From an uncultured Armatimonadota bacterium (GTDB lineage: Bacteria > Armatimonadota > Fimbriimonadia > Fimbriimonadales > Fimbriimonadaceae), in assembly GCA_903899015.1 (NCBI GenBank), contig CAIUHP010000111.1, positions 62,001 to 126,000 of the forward strand: a stretch of 64,000 nucleotides of DNA, read 5' to 3'. Shown here piece after piece: positions 45,434-53,695 of the stretch. The notes beneath the pieces are model-generated. The model was not told the origin of the DNA, did not search any database, and saw only the letters and a program-made list of their open reading frames with translations. Positions within the stretch are counted from its first letter, which is position 1; every line of letters starts with the position of its first letter. The position numbers were made by a program, and so were the translations under genes.

Positions 45434-46607
45434 AGTATTTAATTCTCCGTCTTTTCCGACCTTGTACGATGACCACACCCACAAATAACGCTCCTCCAAA
45501 GATGAACGAGCTAGTCGAATTTCCAGGAACCATTTGCATGACCGATGCAGCTTTCACATCAGAGTTTGCGACGACCGGAATCTTCTGAAGCCAACCATCC
45601 GAATCCTTGAGCACGAGTTCTCCAACTCGCTCTCCTTTTCGGATGGGGGCTTTCAAATTTGGGGACGCAACCACGGTTGCCCGGTAGTCCACATCACCCT
45701 TTCCAATCTCCCCGAGCGTATAAGCTTCTTGGGCGATCGCTACTGAAATCGGCTTTAAATTAGAGCCTGGAATCTTAAGAGTACCCACTATGGAACCACT
45801 GGTGATTTTTCGCTTCTTTTCAAACGAGTTAAATGCCCAGTTCAAAAGCTCTTGGTGATCTTGCTGCCAGTGATCACTTTTCATTACAACCGTGATAACG
45901 CGGAAGCCATTTCGAGTAGCACTTCCCACAAAACAATGCCCAGCTGGAACGGTAAAACCTGTTTTAACTCCGTCGGCTGTAGGGTCCTTTTTCAACCACT
46001 TGTCGTGGTTAATCATCACACAATCCTTCGTGTTAATGGAGCGAGAAATCGAGTATTTGTATGTTCGAACCGCTTCTCGGAATTCGGGATACTTCATGGC
46101 CGCGCGCGCCATCAGGGCTAGGTCGTGAGCGGTTGTTGTGTGCTCTAGATCGTTTAGACCGTTTGGATTATGGAAGTGCGTATTGGTGCATCCAACCTGT
46201 CGAGCTCGCTCATTCATCAGCTTCGAGAATGCCTCAACCGATCCGCTGATGTGTTTGGCGATGGCATAGCAACCATCGTTAGCACTTCGAAGCATGATCG
46301 CATAGAGCATGTCCCGAGCTGTAACTTTCTCACCGGGTTTGAGGTGCATGCTCGATTCACGCACGGTCTCAATATCAGGAGGGGCGGTGATAATTTCGTC
46401 AGGCCGACAATGCTCGACGAGCAAAAGCCCGGTCATGATCTTCGTCGTGCTCGCGGGATACATGGACGAATCGGGGTTCTTTGACCAAAGAACCTTGCCG
46501 CTGCTCGCATCGATAACGATGGCAGTTTTAGCAGATACGTCAATCGCGTGACTCACCAGAGAAGCCGCAAGTGAGGCCAAGACGATTAGGTAGCGCAGTC
46601 CTTTCAT
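45402..46607 (-). CDS. dacF: D-alanyl-D-alanine carboxypeptidase, PBP5 type
   Basis: About 401 residues from the ATG at 46607. Signal peptide LRYLIVLASLAASLVSHA. The three active-site motifs are all present: STTK near residue 52, SANDG near 107 and KTGFT near 213. A C-terminal domain and a membrane anchor (SSFIFGGALFVGVVIV) follow, with a basic tail. It trims the terminal D-Ala of peptidoglycan peptides. It overlaps rluB by about 32 bp. It sits downstream of scpB. Confidence 0.94.
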   Translation of the reverse strand: MKGLRYLIVLASLAASLVSHAIDVSAKTAIVIDASSGKVLWSKNPDSSMYPASTTKIMTGLLLVEHCRPDEIITAPPDIETVRESSMHLKPGEKVTARDMLYAIMLRSANDGCYAIAKHISGSVEAFSKLMNERARQVGCTNTHFHNPNGLNDLEHTTTAHDLALMARAAMKYPEFREAVRTYKYSISRSINTKDCVMINHDKWLKKDPTADGVKTGFTVPAGHCFVGSATRNGFRVITVVMKSDHWQQDHQELLNWAFNSFEKKRKITSGSIVGTLKIPGSNLKPISVAIAQEAYTLGEIGKGDVDYRATVVASPNLKAPIRKGERVGELVLKDSDGWLQKIPVVANSDVKAASVMQMVPGNSTSSFIFGGALFVGVVIVQGRKRRRIKYYGRTTSKRRF

Positions 46608-46719
46608 AGCTGTCATTCGATATCGTCCGATCCCGGACATTTACCTTTGCCGATCCATCGGCTTTACCTAGACCCACGTATTGTACCGAGCCTGACTACA
46701 GGGTATCACACCGAGCAGC

Positions 46720-47265
46720 TTATGTCGAACTCGATCCGACTGGCAAACTTAGCTGCAGCTCGGTTAGATCAACCGATTCCAACGCGGGTAACTGGCCCAG
46801 ATCATTCAACTTAAACTGATGCAGGAATTGAGATGATGTTCCGTAGAGCACCGGCCGCCCCGGAGTATGCCGGCGACCAACTTCTTGAATGAGCCGCCTT
46901 TCGAGGAGCGATTTCACGCTGTAATCACTTTGAACGCCCCTAATCACGTCTATCTCGGCCATCGTCAGAGGTTGGCGATATGCGATGATCGCTAAGACTT
47001 CCATCAAGCTTCGGCTGAGTCTTTGCCTTTGCGGCTTGAGAAAATTGGCAATGGATTGTGCGAATTCTGGCTTAGTTGCCAGTTGATAGCCACCCGCCAG
47101 TTTGACCAAATGTAACGGTCCGCCTGCCTGCAATCGCTCGTTTAGAACCTCAAGCGCTTGTTCAACTTGCCCTTCGGTAACCTCGAGCGCGAGAGCCATC
47201 GAATTTGCGGAAGCCGGTGAATCGGCTACGAACAGCAATGCTTCAACGTAGTCGACAATATTCAC
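46720..47265 (-). CDS. scpB: Segregation and condensation protein B
   Basis: 181 residues with the ScpB fold of two winged helices: YVEALLFVADSPASANSMA near residue 6 and SRSLMEVLAIIAYRQPLT near 84, then DYSVKSLLERRLIQEVGRRHTPGRPVLYG near 115, a family signature. It works with ScpA and SMC to organise and segregate chromosomes. Its ATG overlaps the scpA stop by 4 bp, so the two are translationally coupled. Confidence 0.95.
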   Translation of the reverse strand: MNIVDYVEALLFVADSPASANSMALALEVTEGQVEQALEVLNERLQAGGPLHLVKLAGGYQLATKPEFAQSIANFLKPQRQRLSRSLMEVLAIIAYRQPLTMAEIDVIRGVQSDYSVKSLLERRLIQEVGRRHTPGRPVLYGTSSQFLHQFKLNDLGQLPALESVDLTELQLSLPVGSSST

Positions 47266-48020
47266 TCGGGCTTCATCCTCGAAAATTCAACTTCTTCCCC
47301 TTCAACCCGGGCTGCAACTTGACCAAGGCGAATCAGTTCAAGGAGGGCCAGGAACCAATAAACCGCTTCAGACCGAGTGTAAGGCTGAACAATAAGGTCT
47401 TCCAACCGTGTCCAGTCCGAAGAAATGATCTGCAAAACCAACTTCATCTGCTCTTGCAGAGATTTTCTTGGCTTATTAAGAGGAGTTACCGGATCGGGTT
47501 TTGCTTTCCGAAGAATGCGTTCAAAAGCACGTGCTAGGTCGCCTGCGCTAATATTTCCAAGCGTGTAAGGCAACTCGTACAGGTCCGGGCCTGCTTCAGG
47601 GGCTCGGAAAAAGAGTTGAGACCGCTCCTCGTGCCAAATCTGGAGAGATTGAATGGCAATTTGGTATTCATGGGACGTCGGCTCAGCCAGTTCCATCGGC
47701 TCTTCGAACTCAGGCTCATCTTCAATTACCGGAAGCAGGAGCCAAGCCTTTCTTTCCAATAAATAGGCAAGAGCTGAAAGAGCTGCCGCGGCTTCATCTA
47801 AGTCCGTAATCTCAGACATCATCAAGTAGGCAAAGTACGCCTCGCAGATGGGAAAGAGCGGAACATCGAGCAGATCCACTTTGTGATCTCGCACGCATGA
47901 GAACAACGTTCCAAGAGAACCTTCGAAGTGAGGGCTCTGAACGTGAATAGGTGGCGGAGCAACTAGTCCGAGGGCGGAAAAGCGATCCTTCTTTGGTGAG
48001 ATTTCTTGGCGCGGGGCCAT
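47262..48020 (-). CDS. scpA: Segregation and condensation protein A
   Basis: About 252 residues from the ATG at 48020 (MAPRQEISPKKD); the frame continues upstream through tRNA-Cys, which rules out earlier starts. The N-terminal kleisin segment is SPHFEGSLGTLFSCVRDHKVDLLDVPLF, followed by DEAAAALSALAYLLERKAWLLLPV. The C-terminal winged helix ends VVARVEG-like. It bridges SMC heads with ScpB. The order scpA-scpB is the usual one. Confidence 0.93.
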   Translation of the reverse strand: MAPRQEISPKKDRFSALGLVAPPPIHVQSPHFEGSLGTLFSCVRDHKVDLLDVPLFPICEAYFAYLMMSEITDLDEAAAALSALAYLLERKAWLLLPVIEDEPEFEEPMELAEPTSHEYQIAIQSLQIWHEERSQLFFRAPEAGPDLYELPYTLGNISAGDLARAFERILRKAKPDPVTPLNKPRKSLQEQMKLVLQIISSDWTRLEDLIVQPYTRSEAVYWFLALLELIRLGQVAARVEGEEVEFSRMKPE

Positions 48021-48039
48021 AACTGAAGGAACAGACGGA

Positions 48040-48116
48040 TGGAGGTGCCGGGCGGATTCGAACCGCCGAATAACGGTTTTGCAGACCGTCCCCTTGGGCC
48101 ACTTGGGCACGGCACC
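48040..48116 (-). tRNA. tRNA-Cys (anticodon GCA)
   Basis: Acceptor GGTGCCG pairs with CGGCACC; the anticodon loop CTGCAAA sits in an ACGGT/ACCGT stem, giving GCA. The T-arm GGCGG-TTCGAAT-CCGCC is standard. Discriminator T and an encoded CCA lie at 48040-48043. It lies directly before scpA. Confidence 0.95.
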
Positions 48117-48309
48117 CCACGTGGAGTCAAAAGTATATCCAAAAACCAGCCGATTCGCATTCCCTCGCCTAGAACTTTCGAAAAGATAGCGAATTTCCGG
48201 TTCAGAAACTAACCAAAAACCACATTTTAAAGGCGTCTCAGGGCCAAGACACAAACGAACTTTGAGAGTTACTAATCAAAACCGAGACGGTTACGATGAA
48301 AATTATTCG

Positions 48310-48681
48310 CTAAACCTTCGGCTTGACGGTAGGAATCTGGCACTCACGCGTGCCGAACCAGCGCAGGCGATATTTTGCGACGATGCCATATCCCCACTTG
48401 GCAACTGACATCGTCAATTTGAATCGACCAAAGATCGAGAACCATCGGAAATACCAGGGGGCAATCGTCATGAGCTTCATCCACGCATCGGCCGCCGTCA
48501 ATATCTGACCGTCAGCTTCAAGAACCATTGCCTCGCCGTAACCTTTTGCAATCCCTTCGTCGCTAAGAAGGACATCGACGATGAGTGGCTGATTGGCACG
48601 AATGGCCCACTGCTCTGCCCTTAATTGAGAGGCATGGCAAAGGTTGCAACCGCCGTCGTAAAACAGTTTCCAAGTCCCCAC
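48310..48681 (-). CDS. DCC-family thiol-disulfide oxidoreductase
   Basis: 123 residues. The family signature is FYDGGCNLCHAS near residue 8, with the C-x-x-C of the DCC (DUF393) family, followed by a short thioredoxin-like fold and a helical C-terminal half (YFRWFSIFGRFKLTMSVAKWGYGIVAKYRLRWF). Members occur in respiratory or vitamin-K-type contexts; the electron partner is unknown. It stands alone between tRNA-Cys/scpA and the sigma factor. Confidence 0.85.
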   Translation of the reverse strand: MGTWKLFYDGGCNLCHASQLRAEQWAIRANQPLIVDVLLSDEGIAKGYGEAMVLEADGQILTAADAWMKLMTIAPWYFRWFSIFGRFKLTMSVAKWGYGIVAKYRLRWFGTRECQIPTVKPKV

Positions 48682-49059
48682 GACTTATTCTACGTGTTCA
48701 ACCCGTCTACAAAGCCTAGGACCTACGAACAATTTCCCTTTATCGAAAGTCAAAGCCCCTAAATCGCCGTACTACAACGATTAACCGCAACCCAACTAAT
48801 ACTGAGACGTCTCTAAGCTTAATCGCTGAACTCTAAGCATTTAAGGCGCGTTAATCATTTTAGAAACGGTGTAAGACACGCTAAATCTAGCGGGAAAGCA
48901 CCATTTTTGAAGCTAAACCGAATGGAATTGCTTGGAAAACTCAAAGTTTCAATTTGAGTAAAACCGGGAACTAAGTTCGCTTAGAATCTGTCTCATCTGT
49001 ATAGCTGAAGGCAACTAAGCTTATACAAAACCACCGTCCGGTCTTGTGGGGCGATTAAC
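48682..49059 (+). promoter_or_regulatory. Long upstream region of the sigma factor with an ECF-like promoter
   Basis: A 378-bp gap without a convincing gene. GGAACT (48967-48972) is followed 17 bp later by GTCTC (48990-48994), matching the GGAAC-N16/17-GTC pattern of ECF sigma factors and suggesting autoregulation. Two CTCTAAGC copies lie 20 bp apart (48811 and 48831). The mRNA leader would be about 60 nt long. Confidence 0.5.
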
Positions 49060-49680
49060 ATGAAAACAAACACATACAATCTGTCAGAAAAAGATCAAAT
49101 CCGCTTTAACGAGTTAATGGAGGCTAGTTACCGCAAGGTTTACAACATGGCATTCCGACTGTCGGGAGTTCGCTCCGACGCCGAAGACCTTACTCAGGAA
49201 GCATTCTTCAGGGCCTACCGTTCGTTTAGCGAATACGAAGGGGATCGACCATTCGAGAATTGGATCTTCCGGATTGTCACTCGACTGTTTCTCGATATGT
49301 TGCGCACCCGCCGACGCCGAGTGAAAGCGATTTCATACGATACTCCGCTTGCAAATTCCGCAGGGGACGAGAACTTGTTCTTTGAGATGCCCGACCGTTC
49401 CGCAAATCCTGAACAGAGGATCATGGAGAATTCGTTCAGCGAAGATCTGCAAAAGATCTTGAACACCCTTTCTCCTGAGCAAAGACTGTTGGTTACGTTG
49501 GCGGATATTGAAGGTGTCCCTTACAAGGAAATCGCTGAAATTCTGAATAAGCCAGTTGGAACCATCCGTTCACGCCTTCACCGAACCCATAAAACGATCA
49601 GAACACGACTCGAGAATCTTCGAAAAGAGAACCTTGTTCCAATCACAGTGCCCGGTATGCGATTCGTTTCTCAGCACTAA
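49060..49680 (+). CDS. ECF-type sigma-70 family factor
   Basis: 206 residues. Sigma region 2 is at 18-92 (RKVYNMAFRLSGVRSDAEDLTQEAFFRAYRSF, then ENWIFRIVTRLFLDMLRTRRRR), with the -10 recognition helix, and region 4 is at about 140-195 (SPEQRLLVTLADIEGVPYKEIAEIL, GTIRSRLHR). Region 3 is absent, as in ECF factors. No anti-sigma gene lies adjacent. An ECF-like promoter upstream suggests self-activation. Confidence 0.93.
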   Translation: MKTNTYNLSEKDQIRFNELMEASYRKVYNMAFRLSGVRSDAEDLTQEAFFRAYRSFSEYEGDRPFENWIFRIVTRLFLDMLRTRRRRVKAISYDTPLANSAGDENLFFEMPDRSANPEQRIMENSFSEDLQKILNTLSPEQRLLVTLADIEGVPYKEIAEILNKPVGTIRSRLHRTHKTIRTRLENLRKENLVPITVPGMRFVSQH

Positions 49681-49703
49681 AGGCTGCACTCAATGAAAAA
49701 AGA

Positions 49704-49728
49704 CCGTCCTTCCATTTCGGGAGGACGG
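49704..49728 (-). terminator. Intrinsic terminator for the leftward ChaN-like gene
   Basis: A 10-bp stem (CCGTCCTTCC at 49704-49713 with GGGAGGACGG at 49719-49728, one G-T pair) and a 5-nt loop. The plus strand has six A immediately before the stem, giving a T-run on the minus strand. It terminates transcription from 50762-49875 and also faces the sigma gene. Confidence 0.8.
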
Positions 49729-49874
49729 CCAACGTTGGATGTGATACAGACTTTCTGGCGGATTCGCCATCTCTCGAGATGAGATTGCCACCTTATCAGG
49801 AGGCCGTTGCTCTCAGCAAGCTAGACTGCCAAGTCTGAGAAGTTATTCCCACTAAATCCAAAAACTTCTGAAAT

Positions 49875-50762
49875 CTACTTCGATCGCGGCTTGGGCGAGA
49901 CCATCACAAAATCGGCTAAGCCGTTCGATACCGACATGGGTTCATCCGATTCTGCCATCACCACCGTGATTCCATCTCCGCCCTTGCGCTTCGCAATGCG
50001 ATAGTTAATTCCTTGGCCATACATAACGTGGCCCGAGCCGGCAATCACCACGAACACCGTTCGACTGTTTGGTTTGTGAGCGCCAAGGTATTTCAAAGCG
50101 GTATCCGCCATGCCTTCGTCCCACAGGACTTGTGCGGAATAAATGTGTTCGCCTGTTGGCCCCGTCATAGGATGCCCTCCCATCAAAGCGGTGAACACTT
50201 GGCGATGATCTTTGTTATCAAGAGACATCGTTTCAGGCAACTGAGACTTGGGATCCGCTCCGAGAGCCTCAAAACCACCTTTCCCTACGCTTCGAACCCA
50301 GTCTCGGGGAACATTAAGACCGATCAATGGCAATTTGAACCGGCGAACTGTGTCGAATATCGGACGGTAAAACGGATAGGGATATCCCCATTGACCTTTC
50401 CAATCACTCTGGGTGAGAAAATCAGATTCCTCGATCTGACCTAAAGTCCATTTGTCTAGGAGGTTTTGCTTGGGGCGCTGATACATTTCCAAGCCCACGA
50501 CAACCTTTCGGCCCCTGCGCACAAGCGCCTGAATGATGTCGGAGTGTAATTGCTGATCCGGCTCCGTTGCATGTTCCTCACCAAGAAACACAAAGAGGTG
50601 CCGATCTGCGGCCTTCGCGATATCGTCTGCGGTCGCAGCCTTGCCCGACTTCAGGTCAGTGATTCGGCCCGACTCAACGATCGTTTGACCGGCTCGGCCA
50701 ATTGGAAGCGTGTAAGGAGATATCTGCTCCTGAGCAGACATGAGAAACATGAAGGCAAACAT
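49875..50762 (-). CDS. ChaN-like haem/iron-binding-type protein
   Basis: 295 residues. The fold belongs to the ChaN/Tiki-like superfamily: FVFLGEEHATEPDQQLHSDIIQAL near residue 54 holds the characteristic Glu-Glu-His, then KVVVGLEMYQRP near 86, and TVFVVIAGSGHVMYGQGI near 232 carries a second His motif. ChaN binds haem iron in the outer membrane. A short hydrophobic N-terminus may be a signal. Substrate not established. Confidence 0.8.
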   Translation of the reverse strand: MFAFMFLMSAQEQISPYTLPIGRAGQTIVESGRITDLKSGKAATADDIAKAADRHLFVFLGEEHATEPDQQLHSDIIQALVRRGRKVVVGLEMYQRPKQNLLDKWTLGQIEESDFLTQSDWKGQWGYPYPFYRPIFDTVRRFKLPLIGLNVPRDWVRSVGKGGFEALGADPKSQLPETMSLDNKDHRQVFTALMGGHPMTGPTGEHIYSAQVLWDEGMADTALKYLGAHKPNSRTVFVVIAGSGHVMYGQGINYRIAKRKGGDGITVVMAESDEPMSVSNGLADFVMVSPKPRSK

Positions 50763-50874
50763 AATTTGATTGTAGCGCTGGCTCGCTCAAAGATAGTTCA
50801 TTTAAGAATTCTCAATTTCCTGCTTCTCATTGAGTGGCTGGCCCGTCCTGATTCCAAAAGGAGCGTGAAGGACC

Positions 50875-51174
50875 GTGGCAGACAGCTTAGGGAATCTCTG
50901 GGAATACAATTTTTGCCGAGTAATCATCGTTGATGTATCAGACGATTATCGACTCATGCAACCGCCAATGCCCTCGGATTACTATCCGATTCTAAAGGAA
51001 ATTTGGCTTCCGAGATATAAGCTCTCAAAGAAGCTCGCTCACGACATCCTTATTAACGGATATCTTTACGACTGGCACCAGACACCAAACTTTGAATGTG
51101 GTTCTTGGTACGTAGGTGTCGTTGAAGAAACACTAACCAAGGCATCTGAGGAATATCTTCCTCAGACGGCCTAG
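50875..51174 (+). CDS. Hypothetical protein
   Basis: 99 residues from a GTG; an ATG near 50956 is an alternative start. Content includes PSDYYPILKEIWLPRYKLSKK near the middle and aromatic-rich NGYLYDWHQTP. I do not recognise it. Its stop overlaps the flgM-like stop by 4 bp, in convergent orientation. AAGGAG lies 11 bp before the GTG. Confidence 0.5.
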   Translation: MADSLGNLWEYNFCRVIIVDVSDDYRLMQPPMPSDYYPILKEIWLPRYKLSKKLAHDILINGYLYDWHQTPNFECGSWYVGVVEETLTKASEEYLPQTA

Positions 51175-51449
51175 TCTCTCTGCTTGTACTGGTCGGCAAC
51201 CGCTCGGCGAACCATCGCGTCAACGATTTCTTCACCGGAAGGGTTGTAAAGCCCGGCTGCGATCTGAGCGCGAAGTTCCGCGACCATCTCTTCGCGATCT
51301 TGCATGGCCATGACGTCTTGCGTAATCGCTTTAACCAATTGCTTATCTTGTTGTCGAATGTTCTCAACAGCAACCTTTTCGATCGCATCGACAATCGATG
51401 AACCTGGATTGCTAATGATCTTCTTTACTTCAGCGTCTGAAATCCGCAT
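51171..51449 (-). CDS. FlgM-like anti-sigma factor
   Basis: 92 residues. The last half matches the FlgM anti-sigma-28 domain: EMVAELRAQIAAGLYNPSGE then EIVDAMVRRAV, corresponding to the conserved LKxxIxxGxYxxxxxxxAxxM pattern. The N-terminus (MRISDAEVKKII) is helical. FlgM binds and inhibits the flagellar sigma factor. No flagellar genes are in this window, so it may regulate another sigma factor, or flagellar genes lie elsewhere. A GGGGGAG ribosome site and a GEMM riboswitch precede it. Confidence 0.75.
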   Translation of the reverse strand: MRISDAEVKKIISNPGSSIVDAIEKVAVENIRQQDKQLVKAITQDVMAMQDREEMVAELRAQIAAGLYNPSGEEIVDAMVRRAVADQYKQRD

Positions 51450-51468
51450 TGTTACTCTCCCCCGTTTT

Positions 51469-51544
51469 CCAGACAGGCATCCCGGCTGTCTTAAAATTAA
51501 GACCCTAGGCTTTGCGTGAGTAGGGTCGCCCCTATCGTGCCATT
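51469..51544 (-). ncRNA. Cyclic-di-GMP-I (GEMM) riboswitch
   Basis: On the minus strand: P1 5' arm GGCA; P2 hairpin TAGGG-GCGA-CCCTA with a GNRA tetraloop; the conserved ACGCAAAGCC; the P3 helix GTCTTAA paired with TTAAGAC; then AGCCGGGATGCC whose TGCC closes P1. This follows the GEMM-I consensus in order (tetraloop hairpin, GACGCAAAGCC-like core, GGGTCTTA/TAAGA tetraloop receptor side, GCCGGGTTGCC). An upstream CCAAGACAG (51548-51556) can extend P1 with CTGTCTGG. It ends about 20 nt before the flgM-like ATG and its SD, so control of translation is likely. Confidence 0.85.
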
Positions 51545-51723
51545 TTTCTGTCTTGGTTTTCGAACCCTCTCGAAACCTGAATTTATATTCTGGCGCTAGG
51601 CAAGAATTTCTTAATAGGATCGCCTACTTTTTTAGGATTTTTCTGGAATTTAATGTACTCCGACTAAGTCGCTCGAATGAGCACCCAAATCTGGGTCCGA
51701 TTGTGCACCTCCCCAGTCGCCAC

Positions 51724-51741
51724 ACGATAGTAAACTATCGT
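51724..51741. promoter_or_regulatory. Perfect palindrome before homogentisate dioxygenase
   Basis: ACGATAGT (51724-51731) and ACTATCGT (51734-51741) flank AA, just upstream of the GAGGAGG ribosome site (51747-51753). It may be a repressor operator near the transcription start or an RNA hairpin. No dedicated regulator gene lies next to it. Confidence 0.6.
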
Positions 51742-51758
51742 TCTTTGAGGAGGCGACG

Positions 51759-52919
51759 ATGCCAAGGTACGTTCATTTGGGGGAACTTCCCCACAAGCAC
51801 CACGTTCAGTTCCGCAAACCAGATGGCGGTCTTTACACCGAGCAGCTTTTTAGCACTCGAGGTTTTAGTGGCCCCATGTCCACCCTCTATCATGTCCACC
51901 AGCCAACCGAAGTAACCAGCTTTGAAGATTGCGGATCGGTTGCTCCAACTTATTTAGACGACGAGCCACTCAGACACCGTCATCTCCGCACAAAACGACT
52001 TAAGCCATCAGGTGACGCAATATCGGGTCGGGTTCCGCTCATGGGAAATCAGGACGTTATTTGGTATCAGGCGCTTGTCGCCGACCAAATGGAAACGTTC
52101 TACAAAAATGCGGATGGCGACGAATGTCTATTCATCCACGATGCGGAAGGCACTCTTGAATCGTTATTTGGGAATCTTGAATTCAAAGCTGGTGACTATT
52201 TGGTCATTCCCAGAGGAACCATCTACAAGCTGCATTTCCGCAGCTTCCCTGTCCGAATCATTGCCATCTTGTCTTTTGGTCCTATCACGATTCCAAAACG
52301 GTATCGCAATGAATACGGTCAGCTCCTTGAACATGCGCCGTACACTGAAAGAGATATCCGCGTTCCAACCGAACTAGTCACCCATCGCGAACGGCAGACC
52401 ACCCAGGTCATGATTAGGGCCCGAAATCGACACACCCTATACACGTATCCCTACCACCCTTGCGATGTTGTCGGCTGGGATGGGTTTGTTTTTCCTTTCG
52501 CATTCAGCATTCACGACTTCTCGCCGATTACGGGCAAGCTGCACATGCCTCCACCTATCCATCAGACATTCGATGGACACAACTTTGTGATTTGCAGTTT
52601 CTGCCCGAGAATGCTCGATTACCATCCCCAAGCCGTTGCCATTCCGTATAACCACTCCAACGTCGATTCAGACGAAGTTTTGTATTACGTGAATGATAAG
52701 TTCGGATCGAGAAAGGGCATTGAAGAAGGAAGTATTACCCTTCATCCTCTGGGCATTCCCCATGGACCGCAGCCGGGCGCAGTCGAAGCAGCCTTAGGCC
52801 ATCAAAAGACGGAAGAACTCGCCGTAATGGTCGATACTTTTCACCCGTTTAAACTTACGAAGGAATCACTTGAGCTTGAAGATTCGGACTACTGGAAGAG
52901 TTGGCAAGTCCCTCAATAG
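51759..52919 (+). CDS. hmgA: Homogentisate 1,2-dioxygenase
   Basis: 386 residues. Cleaves homogentisate to maleylacetoacetate in tyrosine/phenylalanine breakdown. The family cupin motifs are seen: DGDECLFIHDAEGTLES near residue 127, KAGDYLVIPRGTIYKL near 147, and the iron-site region YNHSNVDSDEVLYYVN near 301 followed by LHPLGIPHGPQPG near 328. GGAGG precedes the ATG by six bases. No other genes of the pathway (fumarylacetoacetase, HPPD) lie alongside. Shorter than the about 440-residue proteobacterial forms. Confidence 0.9.
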   Translation: MPRYVHLGELPHKHHVQFRKPDGGLYTEQLFSTRGFSGPMSTLYHVHQPTEVTSFEDCGSVAPTYLDDEPLRHRHLRTKRLKPSGDAISGRVPLMGNQDVIWYQALVADQMETFYKNADGDECLFIHDAEGTLESLFGNLEFKAGDYLVIPRGTIYKLHFRSFPVRIIAILSFGPITIPKRYRNEYGQLLEHAPYTERDIRVPTELVTHRERQTTQVMIRARNRHTLYTYPYHPCDVVGWDGFVFPFAFSIHDFSPITGKLHMPPPIHQTFDGHNFVICSFCPRMLDYHPQAVAIPYNHSNVDSDEVLYYVNDKFGSRKGIEEGSITLHPLGIPHGPQPGAVEAALGHQKTEELAVMVDTFHPFKLTKESLELEDSDYWKSWQVPQ

Positions 52920-52950
52920 GCCATTTGAACCGAATCAAAGCGACTTACCT

Positions 52951-52978
52951 CGGCTCTGCAACCCTCGTTGTAGAGCCG
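52951..52978 (+). terminator. Intrinsic terminator after homogentisate dioxygenase
   Basis: CGGCTCTGCAAC (52951-52962) pairs with GTTGTAGAGCCG (52967-52978) with one G-T wobble and a four-base loop, 31 bp after the stop codon. The following T-rich stretch is weak. Confidence 0.75.
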
Positions 52979-53041
52979 TTCGTACGTTTGGTGATAACTT
53001 TAGGTGAATACCAACTCATCAAGGAACGCTAAAAACAAGTG

Positions 53042-53695
53042 ATGCTACCAATTCTCGCTCTGACTCTCGCCATGCAAAAGGAAGCCGATACCTGGGATCT
53101 CAAATCTAGCTTAACCCTAAAAACCAAGTTGACTTGGGCGGTCAAGATCGACGCTTCCGCTCAGGGCATGGATCATCACGCGGCGTTTAACCTTAACGAA
53201 ATATTGAAGTCTGATGATGCCAAAAAGCGGGTGGAAACGTTTAGCTGGGACCACCTTGTAGTGGATGATCAAGACGGTCAAGAGGTTCCGCCTTGGGATG
53301 CAATCATGGGCATGAGAGGCGAGATCGTTAAAATGGATGGTGACGTGAACGACGATTACCGTCGAATGCTCTCACCGTTCTTATTCGTCTACCCAGAAAA
53401 ACCAGTGGCGATCTCCGATAAGTGGACGTTTACTGCCAAGCCTGATAGCACCGGCCCTAAAATCACCTACAGCTATGAAGCAAAGAAAACTGAACTCGTC
53501 AAAGAGATTCAGACCATCGTCTTAGCAGTCAAATATGGTGAAGAGGGCAAAGACGGATCAACTGGCGAGGGGATGTGGTGGGTTTCAAGAGCCGGCCGGA
53601 TCATCAAGTTTGAAATCAAGATTAAAAATTGGACGGTACCAATTGCCGGAGGCGAGTCACCCGACGCAACCATCAAGGGTCAAACCATTGACTAA
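53042..53695 (+). CDS. Hypothetical, probably secreted protein
   Basis: 217 residues from ATG at 53042 (GTG three bases earlier also open). The short hydrophobic N-terminus (MLPILALTLAM) may be a signal segment. The body is beta-rich (LTLKTKLTWAVKIDAS, WWVSRAGRIIKFEIKIKNW) with a DHHAAFNLNE stretch. I do not recognise a domain; similar proteins occur in Armatimonadota. Its stop overlaps the histidine kinase stop by a few bases, convergently. Confidence 0.6.
   Translation: MLPILALTLAMQKEADTWDLKSSLTLKTKLTWAVKIDASAQGMDHHAAFNLNEILKSDDAKKRVETFSWDHLVVDDQDGQEVPPWDAIMGMRGEIVKMDGDVNDDYRRMLSPFLFVYPEKPVAISDKWTFTAKPDSTGPKITYSYEAKKTELVKEIQTIVLAVKYGEEGKDGSTGEGMWWVSRAGRIIKFEIKIKNWTVPIAGGESPDATIKGQTID

Noticed and set aside
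23300-48116. Integration at tRNA-Ser or tRNA-Cys as the origin of the accessory block
   Set aside because: No integrase, duplicated tRNA 3' end or flanking direct repeat could be seen around 27.5-34.3 kb.
48811-48840. Two CTCTAAGC copies 20 bp apart as a binding-site pair
   Set aside because: Only two short copies; chance is likely in an AT-rich gap.
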